From Falsiroseomonas sp051433165 (lineage in GTDB: Bacteria > Pseudomonadota > Alphaproteobacteria > Acetobacterales > Acetobacteraceae), in the NCBI RefSeq assembly GCF_051433165.1, contig NZ_JBHMFS010000004.1:124001-188000 (forward strand): DNA of 64,000 nt, in the 5' to 3' direction. A model generated the notes under the pieces. That model saw only the letters and a program-made list of their open reading frames with translations. It was not told the origin of the DNA and searched no databases. The position numbers and the translations under genes are program-made. Position 1 is the stretch's first letter; the number at the start of each line of letters is the position of its first letter. Positions 1 to 8,396 of the stretch are shown one piece after another.

Positions 1-95
1 ATGATGTGGGCTTCCGTCACCGTGATGCCGCCCGTCTCAATGACCAGGCCGGGTTCCACCTGTTCATAGCGCAGCAGCGCAGGATCGATTTTCAT
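1..95 (-). CDS. MaoC-like acyl dehydratase, N-terminal fragment (runs off window start)
   Basis: Only the first 31 or so codons are inside the window, starting with ATG at 95. The visible N-terminus contains GITVTEAH, which resembles the opening of MaoC-type hotdog-fold enoyl-CoA hydratases, where such a segment precedes the catalytic Asp/His region. That region lies outside the window, so the family call is tentative. The start overlaps the stop of the upstream SDR gene by ATGA, so the two are probably translationally coupled. The position after acyl-CoA dehydrogenase and SDR genes fits a beta-oxidation-like hydratase role (inference). Confidence 0.5.
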   Translation of the reverse strand, partial: MKIDPALLRYEQVEPGLVIETGGITVTEAHI

Positions 96-859
96 AGGCG
101 GTGCATGTGCAGGCCGCCGTCGATGTGGAAGGCATCGCCGGTGGAGAAGGGAATGGCGCCGGTGACCAGTGCGGCGATGGCGCGGCCCACATCCTCCGGC
201 TCGCCCCAGCGCTTCACCGGGGAAAGGCCCTCGGCGATGCGCTGGTCGTAGCGCGCGGTCACGGCGGCCGTCATGTCCGTGCGGATCACGCCGGGGCGGA
301 TGTCGTAGACCGGCACGCCTTCCTCCGCCATGCGCACGGCGAAGCAGCGCGCCACCATGCTGACGGCGATCTTGCTGGCGCTGTATTCCGTTCGATCGGC
401 GCTGACCAGCGCGGCATTGGCGGAGGAGATGAAGACCAGCGAACGATTGCCGCGCACCGGCGCGCCCGCGGCCACCATCCGCCGCGCCACGTGTTGGGAG
501 ACGAAGAAGGGCGCGCGGGTGTTAATGTCCAGGCAGCGATCCCAGGATTCCGGCGAGACCTCCAGCAAATCGCCGCGCTGCATGGCGCCGACGCCGGCAT
601 TGTTCACCAGCACCTCCACCCCGCCCCAGATCTGCCATGCCCAGTCGACGAGAAGCTCGATCTGGCCGAGGTCCGACACGTCGCAGAGATGCCAGGCGAA
701 GCGCCCGCCTTCCGCCTCCACCGCCTGCGCCGTCTCATCGAACCCGTCCGCGCCAATATCGCAGCCGAGCACATCATAGCCCTTGGCGGCCAGCGCCACG
801 CAGGCGGCCCGGCCGATGCCACGGCGTGCGCCGGTGACGAGTGCGACGGGGCGCGTCAC
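92..859 (-). CDS. SDR-family oxidoreductase (FabG-like 3-ketoacyl reductase type)
   Basis: Classical short-chain dehydrogenase of 255 residues, the usual family length. The cofactor motif TGARRGIG lies near residue 10, NNAGVG near 87, and the catalytic Ser...Tyr-x-x-x-Lys appears as ISSANAA followed by YSASK. The C-terminal DGG(L) segment is also typical. The family performs NAD(P)H-dependent carbonyl/hydroxyl interconversion in the cytosol. Translation starts at GTG (857-859), which overlaps the stop of the acyl-CoA dehydrogenase gene as GTGA, and its own stop overlaps the MaoC-like start. An acyl-CoA dehydrogenase, SDR and hydratase together suggest degradation of an acyl-CoA; the actual substrate is not evident. 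Confidence 0.88.
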   Translation of the reverse strand: MTRPVALVTGARRGIGRAACVALAAKGYDVLGCDIGADGFDETAQAVEAEGGRFAWHLCDVSDLGQIELLVDWAWQIWGGVEVLVNNAGVGAMQRGDLLEVSPESWDRCLDINTRAPFFVSQHVARRMVAAGAPVRGNRSLVFISSANAALVSADRTEYSASKIAVSMVARCFAVRMAEEGVPVYDIRPGVIRTDMTAAVTARYDQRIAEGLSPVKRWGEPEDVGRAIAALVTGAIPFSTGDAFHIDGGLHMHRL

Positions 860-2016
860 GACAAAATCTCGCGTGCCATGATGACCCTCTGGATCTGGTT
901 GGTGCCTTCGTAGATCTGCGTGATCTTGGCGTCGCGATACAGCCGCTCGACCGTCACGCCGCGAATGTAGCCAGTGCCGCCATGAATCTGTACGGCATCC
1001 GCGGTGCGAGCCACGGCGGCGTCACTGGCGAAGCATTTCGCCATGCTGGCCTCCAGTGTCACGCGGCGGCCTTCATCCATGCCCTGCGCGGCATCGCGCA
1101 CCAGCAGCCGCGCCGCATGCGCGTCCTTCGCCATGTCCGCGATCAGGAAGCGGATGGCCTGCTGTTCCGCGATCGGCTTGCCGAATTGCACGCGCTGCTT
1201 GGCGTAGCTCACGCTTTCCTCCAGCGCGCGTTGCAGGATGCCGAGCGCCAGCGCGGCGATGCCGATGCGGCCCTTGTCCAGCACCGACATCATCATGTGG
1301 AAGCCGCGCCCCTCCGGCCCCAGCAATGCATCTCCCGGCAGCCGGACATCGGAAAAACGCAACCCACCGACCGGCGAAGCCCGCTGGCCCATCTTGTGTT
1401 CCGCGCGCAGCCGCTCCACCCCCGGCGCGTTGAGGTCGGCCAGGAAGATCGACATGCCCCGATGGCCCGCCGCCGGGTCGGTCCGCGCCAGCACCGCGGC
1501 GAAATCCGCGCGCGGGGCCATGTGAATCCACATCTTTTCGCCGTTCAGCACCCAATCCGTGCCGTCCCGCCGCGCGGTGGTCTTGAGGTTGGCGAGGTCC
1601 GATCCGGCTTCCGCCTCGGTCAGCGCATAGGCGCAGCTTGTCTCGTAGCGCAGCAGCGGCGTCAGGTAACGCGCCTGTTGCGCCGGCGTACCGTGCTCGG
1701 ACAGCAGCGTGCCGAGCAACTCCACCAGCCCCACCTGGTCCGCCACGCTGGCATAGCCGCGGGACAGTTCCTCCATGACGATGGCATAGGCCTGCACGCC
1801 GGCCTCCGCGCCGCCCAGCGCCTCCGGCACCGTGATGCCGAGCAGGCCAAGCTGGCCCAGCGCGCGGTAGATATCCGCCGGGAAGCTTTCGGATTCGTCG
1901 AGTTCCGCCGCACGCGGCGCGACCTCGCCATCGGCAAAGCGGCGCGCGGTGTCGCGCAAGGCGGCAAGCTCGCCTGTTTCGGCCAAGGCTGCGTTCCCCC
2001 AATTCTTGCGACGCAT
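856..2016 (-). CDS. acyl-CoA dehydrogenase
   Basis: FAD-dependent acyl-CoA dehydrogenase of 386 residues, full length for the family. Visible signatures are YALTEAEAGSDLANLKT in the middle domain, IHGGTGYIRG, and the C-terminal YEGTNQIQR, whose Glu is the position of the catalytic base in short-chain and isovaleryl-type enzymes. It would introduce an alpha,beta double bond into an acyl-CoA and pass electrons to ETF. The ATG at 2016 lies 9 nt after the MATE gene stop and has only a weak ribosome site, so a slightly different start is possible. It is the first gene of the coupled acyl-CoA dehydrogenase-SDR-MaoC set. Confidence 0.93.
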   Translation of the reverse strand: MRRKNWGNAALAETGELAALRDTARRFADGEVAPRAAELDESESFPADIYRALGQLGLLGITVPEALGGAEAGVQAYAIVMEELSRGYASVADQVGLVELLGTLLSEHGTPAQQARYLTPLLRYETSCAYALTEAEAGSDLANLKTTARRDGTDWVLNGEKMWIHMAPRADFAAVLARTDPAAGHRGMSIFLADLNAPGVERLRAEHKMGQRASPVGGLRFSDVRLPGDALLGPEGRGFHMMMSVLDKGRIGIAALALGILQRALEESVSYAKQRVQFGKPIAEQQAIRFLIADMAKDAHAARLLVRDAAQGMDEGRRVTLEASMAKCFASDAAVARTADAVQIHGGTGYIRGVTVERLYRDAKITQIYEGTNQIQRVIMAREILS

Positions 2017-2025
2017 CCTGCCGCG

Positions 2026-3336
2026 TCAGGCGCGTCCCGGCCAGACCGCCTCGCGCACGCCGGCGGCGGTCACGGCGCCATAGGCGGTGATGCCGAGTGC
2101 GACGCCCAGGAAATGCCCGTCGATCCCCATGCCCAGCGGCCCGGCCAGCAGCGCCCCGCCGCCCACCGCCAGTGCCAGCCGCGAAAAAGCGCCCGCCACC
2201 GGATAGCCCATGCGCCCGGCGCCCTGGCTGGCAAAGTACAGCGCCATGCCCAGCCCGAAGCCGCCGAAGCCGAGGCCGACATAGGCCAGCCCCCGCGCCG
2301 CGATCGCCACCACCGCCGCATCATCCGTGAACAGCCAGGCCACCTGCACCGGCCAAAGCGCCACCACCAGCCCGGCCACCCCGGTCAGCAGCAGCGCCAT
2401 CGCGGCCCCGGTCCAGGCCAGCGCACGCGCCTCCGCCCAATCCCCCGCACCCGCCGCGCGCCCGACCAGCGCCGTCAGCGCGGAGCCGATCCCAAAGGCC
2501 AGCGGGATCATCAGGAACTCCAGCCGGGCGGAAATGCCATAGGCCGCGACCGCCACAGCGCCATAGGCCGCCATCTGCGCCGTCACCAGGATGGTGGCCA
2601 GGTTCGCCACCACCGCCAGCCCGCTCGCCACCAGCCCGACCGAGAGAATCTTCCCGAACACCGCCGCCTGCGGCCGGATGCGAAGGTTTGGCACGAAGCC
2701 GGCGCCGCCGCGCAGCACCACGATGCCCATGGCCAGCGTCGCCACCCAGAATACCAGCGCGATGCCTGCGCCCAGCCCGGCCAGCCCCATGCCCAGCGGC
2801 TCCGCCAGCGCCCAGCTCACCGGCGGCAGCGCCAGCCAGGCCAGCACCAGCACCCGCGCCGCCAGCGCATGCCGCCCGCCGCCGCGCAGGACGGAGGCGA
2901 GCGTGTTGGTCATCCAGACCGGCACCGCCCCGGCCCCGAACAGCCAAGTCGCATAGGGCGCCGCGGCTTCCGCCACCGCCGCGCCGCCGATGGCGCCGAA
3001 GATGGCGTGCGGGAAGATCGCCAGCGGCAGCGCGAAGATCAGCCCGGCTGTCAGCGCGATCAGCGCCGCATGCAGCACCATGGCGGAGGCCTCGTCCCGC
3101 CGCCCGCCGCCGAGCGCCCGGGCGATGGCGGAGACCACGCCGCCACCCATGGCGCCCGTCGACATCATCTGCATCAGCAGCGCGAAGGGCAGCACCGTCG
3201 CCCATCCCGCCAGCGCCGCCGTGCCCTGCCGCGCCGCCAACCAGGTCTCGAACAATTGTCCGACCACCTGCAGCAGCGCGACCACCGCCGTCGGCGCCGC
3301 CAGCGCGCCGATGCGCCGCAGCCGGGCCGCGATCAT
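2026..3336 (-). CDS. MATE-family multidrug/Na+ (or H+) antiporter
   Basis: Integral membrane protein of 436 residues, made almost entirely of about 12 hydrophobic segments in two homologous halves, as expected for MATE transporters. The early stretch containing LFETWLAARQGTAALAG matches the conserved first-helix region of the family, and a similar pattern recurs in the second half around ARLEFLMIPLAFGIGSA. The family exports cationic drugs or metabolites in exchange for Na+ or H+. It is followed after 9 nt by the acyl-CoA dehydrogenase gene and preceded after 37 nt by a Bug-type binding protein, so all may be co-transcribed. The substrate is unknown. Confidence 0.85.
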   Translation of the reverse strand: MIAARLRRIGALAAPTAVVALLQVVGQLFETWLAARQGTAALAGWATVLPFALLMQMMSTGAMGGGVVSAIARALGGGRRDEASAMVLHAALIALTAGLIFALPLAIFPHAIFGAIGGAAVAEAAAPYATWLFGAGAVPVWMTNTLASVLRGGGRHALAARVLVLAWLALPPVSWALAEPLGMGLAGLGAGIALVFWVATLAMGIVVLRGGAGFVPNLRIRPQAAVFGKILSVGLVASGLAVVANLATILVTAQMAAYGAVAVAAYGISARLEFLMIPLAFGIGSALTALVGRAAGAGDWAEARALAWTGAAMALLLTGVAGLVVALWPVQVAWLFTDDAAVVAIAARGLAYVGLGFGGFGLGMALYFASQGAGRMGYPVAGAFSRLALAVGGGALLAGPLGMGIDGHFLGVALGITAYGAVTAAGVREAVWPGRA

Positions 3337-3373
3337 GGTGCGTTGGTCTCAGCGTGTGCCGCCAGCCGCCGCA

Positions 3374-4354
3374 TCACTCCAACTGTACGCCGGCCTGGCG
3401 CGCCACCTCGCTCCAGCGGGCGATCTCCGGGGGAAGGATAGCGCGGAAGGCGGCCGGGGTGCTCTGGATGGGCTTCATGCCAAGGCTGGCCACGCGCCGG
3501 GCGAGGCCGGGCTGGGCGGCAACCTGCGCGATGGCGCCGGCCAACTCGCCCACGATGTCCGATGGGGTGCCCGCCGGCACCACGAAGCCGAGCCAGCCGC
3601 TCGCCTGGTAGGTTGGGAAACCCAACTCGGCGAAGGTGGGGACCTCCGGCAGCGCCGGGTCGCGTGTCGCGCCGGTTGTGGCCAGGGGGCGCGCCGCGCG
3701 GCTTCGCACCGCCGTCATGGCCGCATTCATCGTGGTGAAGGTCATGTCCACCTGCCCGGTAAGCATGCCCGCCAGCGCCTGGGGGCTGCCGCGATAGGGC
3801 ACATGCAGCAAATCCACCCCCGCCATCTGCTCGAGAAACTCGGCCGCCATATGGGTTGAGCTGCCGATGCCGGCGGAAGAATAGCTCAGCCCGCCTGGCC
3901 ACGCCTTTGCCGCCGCCAGCACATCTGCCGCGCGGCGAAAGGGCGAGTCGGCACGTACCACCAGCGCGCTGTCATCGGCGCCGACAAGCGCGACCGGATC
4001 GAAGCTGCCGATCGGGTCATAGGGCAAATTGGCGCGGATCGCGGGGTTGATGGTGAGGACGAAGGCATCGGCCAGCAGCAGGGTGTAGCCATCGGCCGGG
4101 GCGCGCGCTGCGACCTCCGCCCCGATCAGGCCGCTGGCGCCGGCGCGATTCTCGATCATCACGGGCTGCCCGAGCAACTCGGCCAGAAGCGGGGCATAGG
4201 CACGCGCCAGCAGGTCCGGGCCCGCGCCGGGCTGGAAGGGCACGATGAGGCGAAGCGGGCGGTTCGGCCAGCGCGCTGTCTGTGCCACGGCCAGGCATGG
4301 GAAGGACGCAGCCAAGGCGAGCAGGCTGCGCCGGGGAAGCTCAGGCATCTGCAA
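3374..4354 (-). CDS. Bug-family (TctC) tripartite tricarboxylate transporter substrate-binding protein
   Basis: Periplasmic binding protein of 326 residues. An N-terminal signal with PRRSLLALAA and a cleavage-like AVAQ is followed by the family's opening RWPNRPLRLIVPFQPGAGPD. Other landmarks are MIENRAGASG, an HVPYRGSPQA segment in the ligand-binding lobe, and EVPTFAELGFP. Bug proteins bind carboxylates and related small organics and normally deliver them to TctAB permeases, but no TctA or TctB gene is in the window. It lies 74 nt downstream of another Bug gene in the same direction. The ligand cannot be deduced. Confidence 0.92.
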   Translation of the reverse strand: MQMPELPRRSLLALAASFPCLAVAQTARWPNRPLRLIVPFQPGAGPDLLARAYAPLLAELLGQPVMIENRAGASGLIGAEVAARAPADGYTLLLADAFVLTINPAIRANLPYDPIGSFDPVALVGADDSALVVRADSPFRRAADVLAAAKAWPGGLSYSSAGIGSSTHMAAEFLEQMAGVDLLHVPYRGSPQALAGMLTGQVDMTFTTMNAAMTAVRSRAARPLATTGATRDPALPEVPTFAELGFPTYQASGWLGFVVPAGTPSDIVGELAGAIAQVAAQPGLARRVASLGMKPIQSTPAAFRAILPPEIARWSEVARQAGVQLE

Positions 4355-4428
4355 TCACTCGTCCGGGTGCCCGCACATGCTGGCACCCGGACGCATCGGC
4401 GCGAAGAGGGGTCGCGCGTTGCCTCGCT

Positions 4429-5403
4429 TCAGCTCGGCTGCACCCCCGCCGCACGCACCACCGGCGCCCAGCGCGCCGCCTCGGCGGCAACGAATTCGCC
4501 GATCCGCGCCGCGCTCAGATCCCCCAGCGAAACCACGCCAATGCTCTCCAGCCGCGTCTTGATGGCGGCGTCCGCCAGTCCCGCCTGCAATTCCGTGTTC
4601 AGCCGCGCCGCGATCACCGGGTCCAGCCCGGCCGGCGCGGCCATCACGAACCAGTTGGTCGAAACGGAACCGGGGAAGCCTCTCTGCACCAGGGTCGGCA
4701 CCTCCGGCAATGCGCTGACCCGCTCGGGGGAGGAAACGGCCAGTGCCTTCAGCGTCCCGGCGCGGATCGCCGGCGCATTGGCGCCGGAGGTGTCCCACAG
4801 GGACGTGGTGTTGCCGCCGAGCACATTCTGCTGCGCTTCCGCCGCCCCGCGGAACGGCACATGCAGCATCTGCACCCCGGCCTCCATCGCCCACATCACG
4901 CCGGTCAGGTGGCCGACCGAGCCGACGCCGGAGGAGCCGAAGGACACCGTCTCCGGCGCCCGGGCGGCCATCGCCTTGTAGTCGGCCAGCGTGTTCAGCG
5001 GGCTGTCGCCCTTCACCGCACAGACGATGGGCGCACCACCGAGCAGGCTGACCCAGGAAAAGGCACGCTGCGGATCATAGGCCAGGTTGCGAAACAGGGA
5101 GGGGGCGACCGCCAGCGGCCCGGTGTTGGAGACCAGCAGCGTGTGCCCATCCGCCGCGGCGCGCGCGGCTTCCGCCGTGGCGACGGTGCCGCCGGCGCCC
5201 GGCCGGTTCTCCACCACGAAGGGCCGGCCAAAGGCGCGTTCCAGCCGTTCCGTCAGCGGCCGGATGATCAGGTCGCTGGTGCCGCCGGGGGCGTAGGGGT
5301 TGAGGATGCGGACCGGGCGGTTCGGCCAGGCGCCCTGGGCCAGGGCAGGGGCGGCGATGGGGGCGGCCATGGCGGCGGCGAGAAGCTGGCGGCGGGTCGT
5401 CAT
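4429..5403 (-). CDS. Bug-family (TctC) substrate-binding protein
   Basis: A 324-residue periplasmic binding protein with a short signal peptide (MTTRRQLLAAAMAAP, ending near PALAQ). The mature start AWPNRPVRILNPYAPGGTSD, VENRPGAGGT, HVPFRGAAEA and EVPTLVQRGFPG are diagnostic Bug-family landmarks. It is the first of two consecutive Bug genes on this strand. A 7-bp stem hairpin lies just upstream, between it and the TraB/GumN gene. Like the other Bug genes here it has no adjacent TctA/TctB membrane partner. It shares only family-level similarity with its neighbour, so this is not a recent duplicate as judged by eye. Confidence 0.92.
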   Translation of the reverse strand: MTTRRQLLAAAMAAPIAAPALAQGAWPNRPVRILNPYAPGGTSDLIIRPLTERLERAFGRPFVVENRPGAGGTVATAEAARAAADGHTLLVSNTGPLAVAPSLFRNLAYDPQRAFSWVSLLGGAPIVCAVKGDSPLNTLADYKAMAARAPETVSFGSSGVGSVGHLTGVMWAMEAGVQMLHVPFRGAAEAQQNVLGGNTTSLWDTSGANAPAIRAGTLKALAVSSPERVSALPEVPTLVQRGFPGSVSTNWFVMAAPAGLDPVIAARLNTELQAGLADAAIKTRLESIGVVSLGDLSAARIGEFVAAEAARWAPVVRAAGVQPS

Positions 5404-5412
5404 CGGGTCTCT

Positions 5413-5434
5413 CCGGGTTTTGTGACGAACCCGG
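5413..5434 (-). other. intercistronic hairpin upstream of Bug gene
   Basis: A perfect 7-bp inverted repeat, CCGGGTT / AACCCGG, with an 8-nt loop sits in the 51-nt gap between the TraB/GumN gene and the Bug gene, about 10 nt before the Bug start codon. There is no T-tract, so it is not a canonical intrinsic terminator. It could attenuate or stabilise the message; this is inference only. Confidence 0.3.
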
Positions 5435-5454
5435 ATGCAAACGCCGTGCCTGGG

Positions 5455-6387
5455 TTACCGCGGCAGGGTGGGGATGCGGACCGGCTCCACGGTGAAGCCG
5501 GCCTGCCGCAGCAGCGCCACGACGCCGCCCGGCCCGCTGGCATGGGCGGCGCCGATGCCGATCACCAGGCTTTCGCGCGGCAGTCGCGCGGCCAGGCGCC
5601 TGGCCATAAGCGCGCTGCGTTCATCCAGCATGAAGCGGGCGAAGGCGGCACGCAGCGGCGGGTCGGCGGCCATGGTGGACAGGGTGTGCGTGCGCAGCGC
5701 CGCGAAATCCCCGGTCAGCAGCGCCTGGACCATCGCGGCATCGAGGCTGGAGCGGCCATCCGGCGGCCGGCTTTCCTGCATCTCGCCCGCCATCCGCGCC
5801 ACCAGCCGCAGCAGCGCATCGCCGCCCATGCGTTGCAGCGCGGTCAGTTGCTCGCGCCGTGTTTCCAGGCCCTGGATGGGGATGGCGCGGGCCTCGGCGA
5901 GGGCGCGCAGCGCGGGGTCACCGCCGGAGGTGGGGTGCGCCGGGTCGCCGCCGGTGCCGGGGCGGCCTGCCGTGGCCTGTGGCGCGGGCAGGCCGGGGCA
6001 GGAGGCGTCCGCGCTGGCGACGATCAGGGCCAGGAACAGGCCGATCGGGCTGAGCGGCTCAACGCCGAGGCGCGCGCAGGCGGCGGCGGCTTCCAGCAGG
6101 CGGCGCTGGGCGGGCGGGAAGGGGGCCAGCACCTCGAAGCCGCGCGGCGCGCGCAGCAGGTCGCTAACATCCTCCGTCTCCTGCACCGATTCCAGCAGCA
6201 GCGCGGCGCGGCCCTCGAAGACGGAGGGCGCAGGGGACGGCAGGCCGGCCTCGCCTTGGTGCGAGCCGGGGATCAGCAGGGATTGCGGTGCGTCGCGGCC
6301 GGCGGGGGTGATGCGGAAGGCGGCCAGGGTGTCCGCCTGCGCGGCCGGCGCGGCCAGCAGCGCCAGCAGCAGGAGAAGTCGGCGCAT
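5455..6387 (-). CDS. TraB/GumN family protein
   Basis: A 310-residue exported protein with signal peptide MRRLLLLLALLAAPAAQA. The remaining sequence has the TraB/GumN layout: a GSHQGEAG-like motif near residue 40 (usually GxxH), a central GLETRREQL, a region rich in Arg and Met, and near the C-terminus IGIGAAHASGPGGVVALL, matching the family's GAxHLxGxxG motif. The biochemical role is poorly defined; homologues are regarded as putative haem-independent metalloproteases or regulators. The gene starts 1 nt after the stop of the racemase-family gene, so it appears to be the last cistron of that operon although its function seems unrelated. Confidence 0.75.
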   Translation of the reverse strand: MRRLLLLLALLAAPAAQADTLAAFRITPAGRDAPQSLLIPGSHQGEAGLPSPAPSVFEGRAALLLESVQETEDVSDLLRAPRGFEVLAPFPPAQRRLLEAAAACARLGVEPLSPIGLFLALIVASADASCPGLPAPQATAGRPGTGGDPAHPTSGGDPALRALAEARAIPIQGLETRREQLTALQRMGGDALLRLVARMAGEMQESRPPDGRSSLDAAMVQALLTGDFAALRTHTLSTMAADPPLRAAFARFMLDERSALMARRLAARLPRESLVIGIGAAHASGPGGVVALLRQAGFTVEPVRIPTLPR

Positions 6388-6388
6388 C

Positions 6389-7120
6389 TCAGCCCGCGGC
6401 GTAGAGCGCGGCGATCTCCGGCGCGAAGCCCGTCAGCGCGCGGGAGCGCCTGGCGCGGGCGGCGCCGGGTGGCGCCAGGCCGACCAGGGCCTCAGCCATC
6501 CGCACCGCCGCGGCCGTGCCATCCACCAGCGGCACCGGCACGCGATCCGCGATGACGGGCGCCAGGCCTGCCAGCGGGCCGCCGGCGAGGATCACCGCTT
6601 CCGCCCCGTCCTGCTCCACCGATTGCCGGCAGAGATCCACCAGCAATTCGGCGCGTTCTTCCGCCACCAGGCCGGGGTCGCCGGCGAAGGCGGGGCCCAT
6701 GCGGAAACCGGCGCAGCGGGCGGCGAGGCCGTGATGCGCCAGGCAATCCTCGAACATCGGCCGCAGCGCCGCGGTGAAGGACACCACGCCGAAGCGGCGG
6801 CCGAGCATGGAGGCGGCGTGGAAGGCGGCCTCGCTGATGCCGAGCACCGGCACATCCAGCAATTCCTTCGCAGCATCGAGGCCCGGATCGCCGAAGCAGG
6901 CGATCACCGCCGCGTCGTAGCTGCCGCGCCGTGCGGCGAGTGCGGCCAGCGTCGCCGGCCCGGCCACCAGCCAATCGGCGCGCGTGACAATCAGCGGCAG
7001 GCCGAAGGGGGCGGAGACCGCCTCGATCTCTGTGCCTGGGGATGCAGCAAGCCGCGCTGCCGCAGCGATGCGGTTGGTGACGCTGTCCGTCGTGTTGCTG
7101 TTGACCACCAGCAGTCTCAA
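6389..7120 (-). CDS. Asp/Glu/hydantoin racemase-superfamily protein (allantoin-racemase-like)
   Basis: A 243-residue member of the aspartate/glutamate/hydantoin racemase superfamily. The start is TTG at 7118-7120, chosen because it gives LRLLVVNSNTTDSVT, the typical N-terminus, and overlaps the allantoinase stop as TTGA. The first catalytic Cys is present in VIACFGDPGLDAA. The second, usually in a GCAGMAGL motif, is absent: the matching segment reads VILAGGPLAGL. Racemases of this fold use two Cys as opposing acid/base, so the loss suggests a changed reaction. Next to PuuE and a HIU-hydrolase homologue, allantoin racemase is the obvious guess, but the missing Cys argues for caution. Confidence 0.75.
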   Translation of the reverse strand: MRLLVVNSNTTDSVTNRIAAAARLAASPGTEIEAVSAPFGLPLIVTRADWLVAGPATLAALAARRGSYDAAVIACFGDPGLDAAKELLDVPVLGISEAAFHAASMLGRRFGVVSFTAALRPMFEDCLAHHGLAARCAGFRMGPAFAGDPGLVAEERAELLVDLCRQSVEQDGAEAVILAGGPLAGLAPVIADRVPVPLVDGTAAAVRMAEALVGLAPPGAARARRSRALTGFAPEIAALYAAG

Positions 7121-8046
7121 GGCAGCGTCTCCTGTGTCAGCCAATGGCGGGCGATGTCGCAGCGCCGCGCCACCCAGATATCCTCGCGCCCCGCCACATC
7201 CCGCAGCACCGCCATCAGACCCGGCATGCGCGCCGGGCGGCCGATGATGCGGAGATGCAGGCCGATGGACAGCATGCGCGGCGCGCCCTCGGCCAGCAGC
7301 CAGTCGATCGCGCCGATGCAATAGCGGGAAAAGTCGTCCGGCTGGACGAAGCCGCCGCCGGGGGCGAAGCGCATGTCGTTGGTGTCGAAGGCATAGGGCA
7401 GGCGCACATGCGGCGTGCCATCGGGGCGGGGCATCAGCCGGGGCAAATCATCGTCATAGCTGTCGCTGTCATACAGGAAGCCGCCTTCCTCCTGCAGCAG
7501 GCGCCGCGTGTTGATCGAGGATGCGCTGCGCGTGTGCCAGCCGACCGGACGTTCGCCAGTGGCGTCGCGGATCGCGGCGACGGTGGCGGCGATCACGGCG
7601 CGCTCGGTGGTCTCCGCCATGCCTGCGTGGCTCTCCCAGCGCCAGCCATGCGCCGAGATCTCGTGCCCCCGCGCATGCGGTTCGGCGGCCAGGATCGGCG
7701 TCGCGGCCACCGCGCGGCCGCAGCTTGAGAAAGTGGCCTTCACCCCATGTGCGTCGAAGGCATCCAGAATCCGCCACAGGCCGACGCGGCTGCCATAGCC
7801 AAAGTGGCTTTCCATGCAGGGGTCGGGGTGGCCCACCACCTCCTCACGCGCCTCATAGGTCGCCTCGTTGCGGGCATCGCCGGAGGTGAGGGACAGCTCC
7901 GCCCCCTCCTCCACATTCACCACGAAGGACAAGGCGAGCTTGGCGCCGCCCGGCCATGCGGCGGCAACCGGCGCGCCGGCCCGGCCGGCCAGGTCGCGGC
8001 TGGCGGGGGGCATGCCCCCAGGGAGGCCGGCTGGCAGCGCGCTCAT
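7117..8046 (-). CDS. puuE: allantoinase PuuE-like, polysaccharide-deacetylase fold
   Basis: A 309-residue protein of the NodB/polysaccharide-deacetylase superfamily, matching the metal-independent allantoinase PuuE: LSFVVNVEEGAE near residue 39, a GSRVGLWRILDAF segment, GHEISAHGWRWESH, GWHTRSASSINTRRLL and LYDSDSYDDDLP. PuuE hydrolyses allantoin to allantoate in cytosolic purine degradation. The start overlaps the HIU-hydrolase-like gene by ATGA and the stop overlaps the TTG start of the next gene. About 35 Pro/Ala/Gly-rich residues precede the conserved domain, so an internal start is possible. The neighbouring genes support a ureide role, yet their altered active sites leave open a related amide substrate. 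Confidence 0.82.
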   Translation of the reverse strand: MSALPAGLPGGMPPASRDLAGRAGAPVAAAWPGGAKLALSFVVNVEEGAELSLTSGDARNEATYEAREEVVGHPDPCMESHFGYGSRVGLWRILDAFDAHGVKATFSSCGRAVAATPILAAEPHARGHEISAHGWRWESHAGMAETTERAVIAATVAAIRDATGERPVGWHTRSASSINTRRLLQEEGGFLYDSDSYDDDLPRLMPRPDGTPHVRLPYAFDTNDMRFAPGGGFVQPDDFSRYCIGAIDWLLAEGAPRMLSIGLHLRIIGRPARMPGLMAVLRDVAGREDIWVARRCDIARHWLTQETLP

Positions 8047-8396
8047 GCGCCGCGATACAGCGAGAAGCCCCAGGGGGTGAATTTGATCGGCAGGTGGTAG
8101 TGCAGGCTGGCGTCGAAGACGCGGAAGCGGAAGGGCACCAGTTCCAGGAAGGGCGGTGGCGGGCTGGCCGATTCGGCGAAGAAGGCGCCGATATGGAACA
8201 GCACCTCATGCACCCCTTCCTGCACGCCCTCGCCCTTGGTCACCGGGTGGTGCAGCGCGCCATCGGCCCCGAGCCGGCCTTCCGCCACGGATTGCCGGCT
8301 GCCATCGGGCAGGATGCGGTGGATTTCCACCTTCATCCCGAGGCCCGGCCGACCGCTGGCCACATCCACAGCATGCACCGAAATACCAGCCGACAT
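8043..8396 (-). CDS. uraH: transthyretin-related 5-hydroxyisourate hydrolase homologue with altered active site
   Basis: A 117-residue protein of the transthyretin-like HIU hydrolase family, which converts 5-hydroxyisourate to OHCU after urate oxidase. His8 in SVHAVDVASGRP, the HYHLP segment and the C-terminal PWGFSLYRGA are recognisable. Two hallmark positions differ: the Arg of the usual DGR motif is Ala (GADGALHHP, Ala47), and the terminal YRGS tetrapeptide is YRGA. Those residues belong to the known active site, so activity may be altered. The start is ATG at 8396, sharing one base with the previous stop (TGATG). The stop overlaps the allantoinase start. No OHCU decarboxylase gene is adjacent. 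Confidence 0.8.
   Translation of the reverse strand: MSAGISVHAVDVASGRPGLGMKVEIHRILPDGSRQSVAEGRLGADGALHHPVTKGEGVQEGVHEVLFHIGAFFAESASPPPPFLELVPFRFRVFDASLHYHLPIKFTPWGFSLYRGA

Noticed and set aside
841..3441. Open frame of 866 codons on the plus strand
   Set aside because: Antisense to the acyl-CoA dehydrogenase and MATE genes, low-complexity His/Arg/Gln/Pro composition, no domain. Same explanation.
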